In this document: in pieces, positions 59,615 to 64,000 of the stretch
Numbering within the stretch: position 1 is the stretch's first letter
Layout: each line of letters starts with the position of its first letter
Source of the DNA: Circinella umbellata
Taxonomy: Eukaryota; Mucoromycota; Mucoromycetes; Mucorales; Lichtheimiaceae
Direction of reading: 5' to 3'
Assembly: GCA_025093555.1 (NCBI GenBank)
Contig: JAIWNF010000001.1
Location: 1,116,001-1,180,000, forward strand
DNA: 64,000 bases
Notes under the pieces: generated by a model
What the model was told of the DNA's origin: nothing
The model's input: the letters and a program-made list of their open reading frames with translations, nothing else
Database searches by the model: none
Made by a program: the position numbers and the translations under genes

Positions 59615-61588
59615 TTAAAACCAATCCTCTTCAATTGCTTGTTGCTCTTTAGCTGCATCTGCAGCAGCAACAATCCATTCAAATGATTCAAAATCAATCG
59701 GTGTAGGAGGAGGTCGATTCATCACAGCTGATGAATGTCGTTCAGCAATTTCTTTTGCTCGTTCTGAATGTCTTTTCGAACATTTTCTGGAACAAAAACG
59801 AATGTTTCTAGCCACAGATGGATAACCACGATAATTTCTCAAATAGGTAGATGATATCCATTCTCGTAAATATGGTCCTTTACACACAACACACGTAAAA
59901 TTTTCATCTTGCTGATGAATATGGGAGAGATGAGTTGGTAAATAATTAGTTGGTATTACCATCTTTCTTCTTGAATCTGAGGATTGTAGGATTTGTCGAA
60001 AAGCTATTTCGTAAAGTGAATTGACCCCTGGATCATGATCGTTGCTATTTTTATTTTTCTTGTTGGCAGCTTGTACTTGTTGAAATTGTTCAGTGGACGA
60101 TGATGAAGACGATGATACATGATTCAATAGAATGATTGATTGTGAATTATCGTAGTTATTGTTATTATGTTCATTTCTAATGTTCTCTTCATATCTTTCT
60201 TCTGCTTGTTCTACATGTTCGTCATCACTCCTATCTGAATCGCTGCTGTTGTTTTCAGAATCCGATGACAATGATGAGGATGAAATACTAGTATTTGTTG
60301 ATCGACGACGACGACGACGCTGTTGTTGTTGTTGTTGTTGTTGTTGTTGCTCAACACCTTCTGGTAGGAAAGGGCCTAAACTTTGTTGTCCAGGGTACGA
60401 TAGTGGATTACCAGTAATTACAACATCCAACGAACGATTTTCCAACAGTCCTTCAGGAAACACATTAATTAAATTATAAGATACATTAAGCAATTCCAAA
60501 GTATCCAATGCTACTATATCTGACGGTAACAGTGTCAATCGATTATTAGAAACATGGATTGTTTTAATCTGCTGCCATTCAATCAATTTTTCTCCTAAAG
60601 ATTGTAATTGATTATACGATGCATCCAATGTTATTAACTTTTTTAAACCCGTCAATGAATGTAAATGACGTAGCCTATTATGAGATATATTCAAAACTTG
60701 TATAGAGGGTGGCCAATGATTTGGTAATTCTGTTAATCGATTTCCTGAAAATTCAGAACCCAATTGTAAACACGTTAAGTGTGTCCAATTTTGAACTGTT
60801 TCTGGCAAATACGTCAATAAATTCCCAAATAATATCAAATGTTTTAAATAAGGTAATGCCGAAGGAAATGCAGGAGAAATTTCTGTGATTTGATTATCGG
60901 CTAAATTAAGTGAAATCAATTGATGCATTTGGAATAAAACGGGTGGTATCATGGTGAAAAGATTAAATGAAACATTTAAAAACTTTAAATGAGGAGACAA
61001 GTTGGATAATATATCAGGTAAATCTGTCAAATTATTTCGTGTCAAATTAAGATCTACCAAGTGATTGATAACATAATTACTTCGCGTTGCAAGTGTTTGT
61101 GTAATGGCATCAGCACCCACACGACGGAGAATTAGAGATTCATCTAATCTACTTGTTGTTATTTTTTTTTCTTCTTTTTCTGTTTGGAATAATGATGATT
61201 TTTTTTCATCATTATTGTTATTACTATGATGGGTTTCCATGGATGTGGTAATATAATTATTCGTCGTCGTTGTCGTTGATTCACAGGATGTATTAAAAAG
61301 AGCAGGTACTTGTTCTTGTGGACGTGAGGTAGATGATAATGACGACGTTAATGAAAAAGGTTCTTGGGTAGAATTTTCAAAAGAAGTAGTTATGTCTGGT
61401 GTAGGTGGAGGGGAAAATGTTTGGCGTGTTAAAAAACTGCTAAGTTCACCGATTGCTGAAACAAGTGGTCTAAGAGTGGGAGAAACTGTTGTTGATGCGG
61501 ATGACGACGAATTATCTTGTTGATGCCATGTGGATTGCAAAATAACACCTGTAAGAGTTCGTCCTCCAGCTAAATAAGTTAAAGCCAT
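59615..61588 (-). CDS. LRR protein with Cys-rich C-terminal motif
   Basis: A single uninterrupted frame of 657 residues. Residues about 1-170 are Ser/Thr/Asn-rich and low complexity. About 175-410 hold some ten typical 21-24-residue LRRs (LVDLNLTRNNLTDLPDIL, LISLNLADNQITEI, IQVLNISHNRL, LELLNVSYNLI). Next come a Gln run (about ten CAA/CAG codons), an Arg run, and an acidic Ser/Asp tract. The C-terminus has CVVC (566-569) and FCSRKC (Cys599, Cys603), plausibly a small four-Cys zinc site. LRRs of this type are protein-interaction scaffolds; no catalytic domain is present. Fungal signalling LRR proteins are the nearest idea, without a specific name. Confidence 0.82.
   Translation of the reverse strand: MALTYLAGGRTLTGVILQSTWHQQDNSSSSASTTVSPTLRPLVSAIGELSSFLTRQTFSPPPTPDITTSFENSTQEPFSLTSSLSSTSRPQEQVPALFNTSCESTTTTTNNYITTSMETHHSNNNNDEKKSSLFQTEKEEKKITTSRLDESLILRRVGADAITQTLATRSNYVINHLVDLNLTRNNLTDLPDILSNLSPHLKFLNVSFNLFTMIPPVLFQMHQLISLNLADNQITEISPAFPSALPYLKHLILFGNLLTYLPETVQNWTHLTCLQLGSEFSGNRLTELPNHWPPSIQVLNISHNRLRHLHSLTGLKKLITLDASYNQLQSLGEKLIEWQQIKTIHVSNNRLTLLPSDIVALDTLELLNVSYNLINVFPEGLLENRSLDVVITGNPLSYPGQQSLGPFLPEGVEQQQQQQQQQQRRRRRRSTNTSISSSSLSSDSENNSSDSDRSDDEHVEQAEERYEENIRNEHNNNNYDNSQSIILLNHVSSSSSSSTEQFQQVQAANKKNKNSNDHDPGVNSLYEIAFRQILQSSDSRRKMVIPTNYLPTHLSHIHQQDENFTCVVCKGPYLREWISSTYLRNYRGYPSVARNIRFCSRKCSKRHSERAKEIAERHSSAVMNRPPPTPIDFESFEWIVAAADAAKEQQAIEEDWF
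60322..60350. repeat. Trinucleotide repeat coding polyglutamine
   Basis: A (TTG)n-type run on the plus strand encodes about ten Gln on the minus strand inside the LRR gene, followed in the protein by a short Arg run (CGT/CGA/CGN codons at about 60304-60321). Likely variable in length between strains. Confidence 0.6.
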
Positions 61589-63017
61589 AATTATATATTA
61601 TTACGTAAAAAAAAGAATCAATGTAAGAAGTAAAGGGGAAAAAACTATTCAGGAAGAAAGAATGGGAAATTAAAAAAAAAGAGTTCATTAAAAAACAATC
61701 TGATAAAAAAAAATATACACACATAGTGTGTGTATGGGTGTGTGTACATCCATTTTTACCATTAACCACTACCACCACACATGCATAATCAGATCTTGAT
61801 GAATAGTTTATCAATCCGGCGTAATATTTTTTTATGATGATATAATAATGTAAATAATTATGCATATTGTTGTTTAAAAGAAAAACAGCTGACATTTTTT
61901 TTTCTTTTCGTCACTTCTCTTTATCACTAGGATAATATGCATACGCTAACCTCACGTAAAATATATTACCAGAATTACCAACATGGCATAATAATGTTCA
62001 TTTAGATCGAACATATTACTCCGTTCTATCATTCTTTCCATATATTAAAAAAGAATCTATTTTCAATATAAAACAATACTCATATTAATGATTATAGAAT
62101 AAAACTATTATTAAATACAATACGAACGTATACAGGTTTCAATGATAATAACAAAGTGAATATGAGGAAATTTTCCTACTTGGACAAAAATATAATATAT
62201 AATATATAGATGTGATGGAGTATCCCTTTATCTATTATACTTTTTGACAATGTACTAAAATGGCAGTATATATACATAAATGCAATATATTATTATCACT
62301 TTACAATATGTGGTGAAGAGAGAACTTCCATATTTTATATTTTATCATCTTCCTCTAAACAACATGATTCATATAACCAATTTGTTATCACCACCCAACA
62401 CAAAGACCATGACAATCCTATCTATAATTCACCCTCACCCTTTATTGCTAGGTAACTTGATTTTCATAATACTTGTAATAATGTATTCACAGACTGATAA
62501 CGACGTTATACTGGTCAATGTGGATGAAAGTTGCACAAGTTGACATTTGTAACCCCAGCCCCAAATATAAGTCTATATGTACGTATATGCATTTTACATA
62601 ACTGATGGGAATATATGTGTAAATAATTTTTACAAGTACGTAATGAATTAGTCTTTTCTTTTTCTGATAAAATAATATAAAGATAAAACATAAATATTAA
62701 TCTTATTTTTTTTTTTTTTGGGAATTATACGAGAAAGAAAGAAAGAAAGAGAAAAAGATTTTTTTGGGGGGACAATATGAGCAAAGGGTGTGTGTTTTGA
62801 TAACAAAATACGAAATAAAAAAGAGAACAAAAGATATAAAAGAAAAAACAAAATAAAAGAAAAATGATGCTATATGTACACAAGTAAAAGTAGTATCATG
62901 ATAAAAAAAAAAAGAAAAGAGAGAAGGTGTAAGGGGGAAGAAGGAGAAAGAAAGAGAGAAAAAATAAGTGTGTGCATATATGATATCATCACCTCTGAAA
63001 AGAAAAGAAAAGCTTAT
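61589..63017. other. Intergenic, AT-rich
   Basis: About 1.4 kb without a recognisable gene. A (GT/AC)n-like tract at about 61717-61744 (ACACACATAGTGTGTGT, partly palindromic) and purine-rich tracts at 62732-62757 and 62907-62965 are the only distinctive features. Confidence 0.45.
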
Positions 63018-64000
63018 TCACAAAGAAGGATCAGTAGGAGGAAATGGTGGTTGATTGGTTGGTGGAATATTATTATTATTTGTTGTTGTTACTTTATTAG
63101 TACCAGTTGTATTATCTTGTTGTTGTTGTTGTTGTTGTTGAGGATTATAAAGGCCACCAACAAAAAATGGATTAATATTATTATTATTTGTAGCTGAAGA
63201 AAATTGTGAATGTGCCGTTGTTGTAGTACTAGTTGTAGAACCACTGACATTATTAACAGCCACGGATGGTGGGATGGGTGGTTGATTCATGGGTACTGGA
63301 ACAGGTACTGGTACTGGAATTGGTATAAATTGTTGTTGACCTGGTAAGCCATGAGCACCACTAGCAGAACTTGCTGCTGCGATACCTTGATACAATGATT
63401 GAAGTACTTGTGGATGCATCATTTCTGCTGATAACATATTGGGTATACCTATAATAATTATGATTAATATTATTATAATCGTAATTATCTTACGATTTTA
63501 TAATGTGCTATATATTTAACACTGTTTATAATCGAAGACAAACCTCCCTCATCATCAATTTGACTATTATTATTATTATTGTTTTTCTTATTGCTATTAT
63601 TATTATTACCAGTAGGTACGGTTGCGGCTGGAAATGATGGAGAACCCTGTTGTTGTGGAGCACCAAAACGGCCACCACGTTGATGGTAAAAATCAGAGGA
63701 CGGGTGAGCATAATTATTATTTAAATTACTTGTAATACTAGGACCAAATGTTTGAAACAAGGTGGTCAATAACGGACTTACACCAGTATTAAATAATTGT
63801 TGTGCTGCTATCGACGCCGCTGCTGACGCTGCCATGGATGGATGAGCTGTTGTAGCACCAGGTACTCCATGCCCAGTTCCTAAAGGTAATTGTGGTGGTA
63901 ATGATGAAGATGTAGATGATGATGCTGGTACAGTAGAAGGGGCTGTCGTTGCTGTTGTAGGAATTTGACTACCACCAATAAAAGGAGCTGTTGATAAATT
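63018..64000 (-). CDS. Gln/Asn/Pro-rich low-complexity protein, 3' part
   Basis: Two terminal exons of a gene entering from beyond 64000: 64000-63544 (partial) and 63448-63018, joined in phase across a GTTTGT..ATAG intron (GG-IPNMLS). The composition is Ala/Ser/Thr then Asn runs, a Gln run, and a PVPVPVPVPM stretch, ending PPFPPTDPSL. A short RGGRFG element sits in the first exon. Such tails occur in fungal RNA-binding proteins and transcription cofactors, but no folded domain is in view, so the identity depends on the missing 5' part. Confidence 0.65.

Noticed and set aside
1..64000. tRNA, rRNA or CRISPR features
   Set aside because: No cloverleaf with a GTTCRANYC T-loop, no rRNA-like sequence and no evenly spaced identical short repeats were recognised; a tRNA scan would settle the first.

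Overview
The window looks like nuclear DNA of an AT-rich filamentous fungus, most likely an early-diverging (Mucoromycota-type) one. The genes carry many short GT..AG introns, typically with GTAAGT donors and YAG acceptors. They include a cellular RNA-dependent RNA polymerase, myo-inositol oxygenase and a cytochrome-b5/acyl-CoA dehydrogenase. No database search was possible, so the phylum is an inference from gene content and base composition. All exon structures were read by eye from splice signals, phase continuity and family motifs.

Left part (1-18.5 kb): a small secreted subtilisin-inhibitor-like protein; a head-to-head pair of tRNA dimethylallyltransferase (minus) and a leucine-rich-repeat protein with a PP1-docking motif (plus); an RNA-dependent RNA polymerase with an intact DLDGD motif; a cytochrome-b5/acyl-CoA dehydrogenase with apparent micro-exons; and a DUF1772 membrane protein.

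Centre (19.3-58.7 kb): this is organised by a very large inverted repeat. Arms of about 8-9 kb (about 19.27-27.53 kb and 49.66-58.74 kb) face each other across a 22-kb spacer. Each arm carries a 619-residue membrane-anchored acidic protein, read outward from the spacer. A triple about 200-bp tandem repeat lies upstream of that gene, and a ladder of related mini-exons separated by short introns lies downstream. The arms are almost identical near the spacer and decay towards their outer ends. The right arm alone carries an 815-bp pogo-like MITE in a TA target that is empty in the left arm. An older, diverged inverted repeat pair (R1) brackets the left arm together with the DUF1772 gene. The spacer carries ordinary genes: a GH20 hexosaminidase, a 42-residue CCHC zinc-knuckle micro-protein, mitochondrial phosphatidylglycerophosphate synthase (PGS1), nucleolar complex protein 3 (NOC3), a flavin-monooxygenase pseudogene and myo-inositol oxygenase.

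Right part (58.7-64 kb): an unassigned stretch with coding-like fragments, a 657-residue LRR protein with a Cys-rich C-terminus, and the 3' end of a Gln/Asn/Pro-rich protein running off the window.

Most single-copy genes are housekeeping (tRNA modification, ribosome assembly, cardiolipin pathway, lipid and sugar catabolism) and show no operon-like relation. The unusual material is the inverted-repeat element with its unknown protein and repeated exon ladder.
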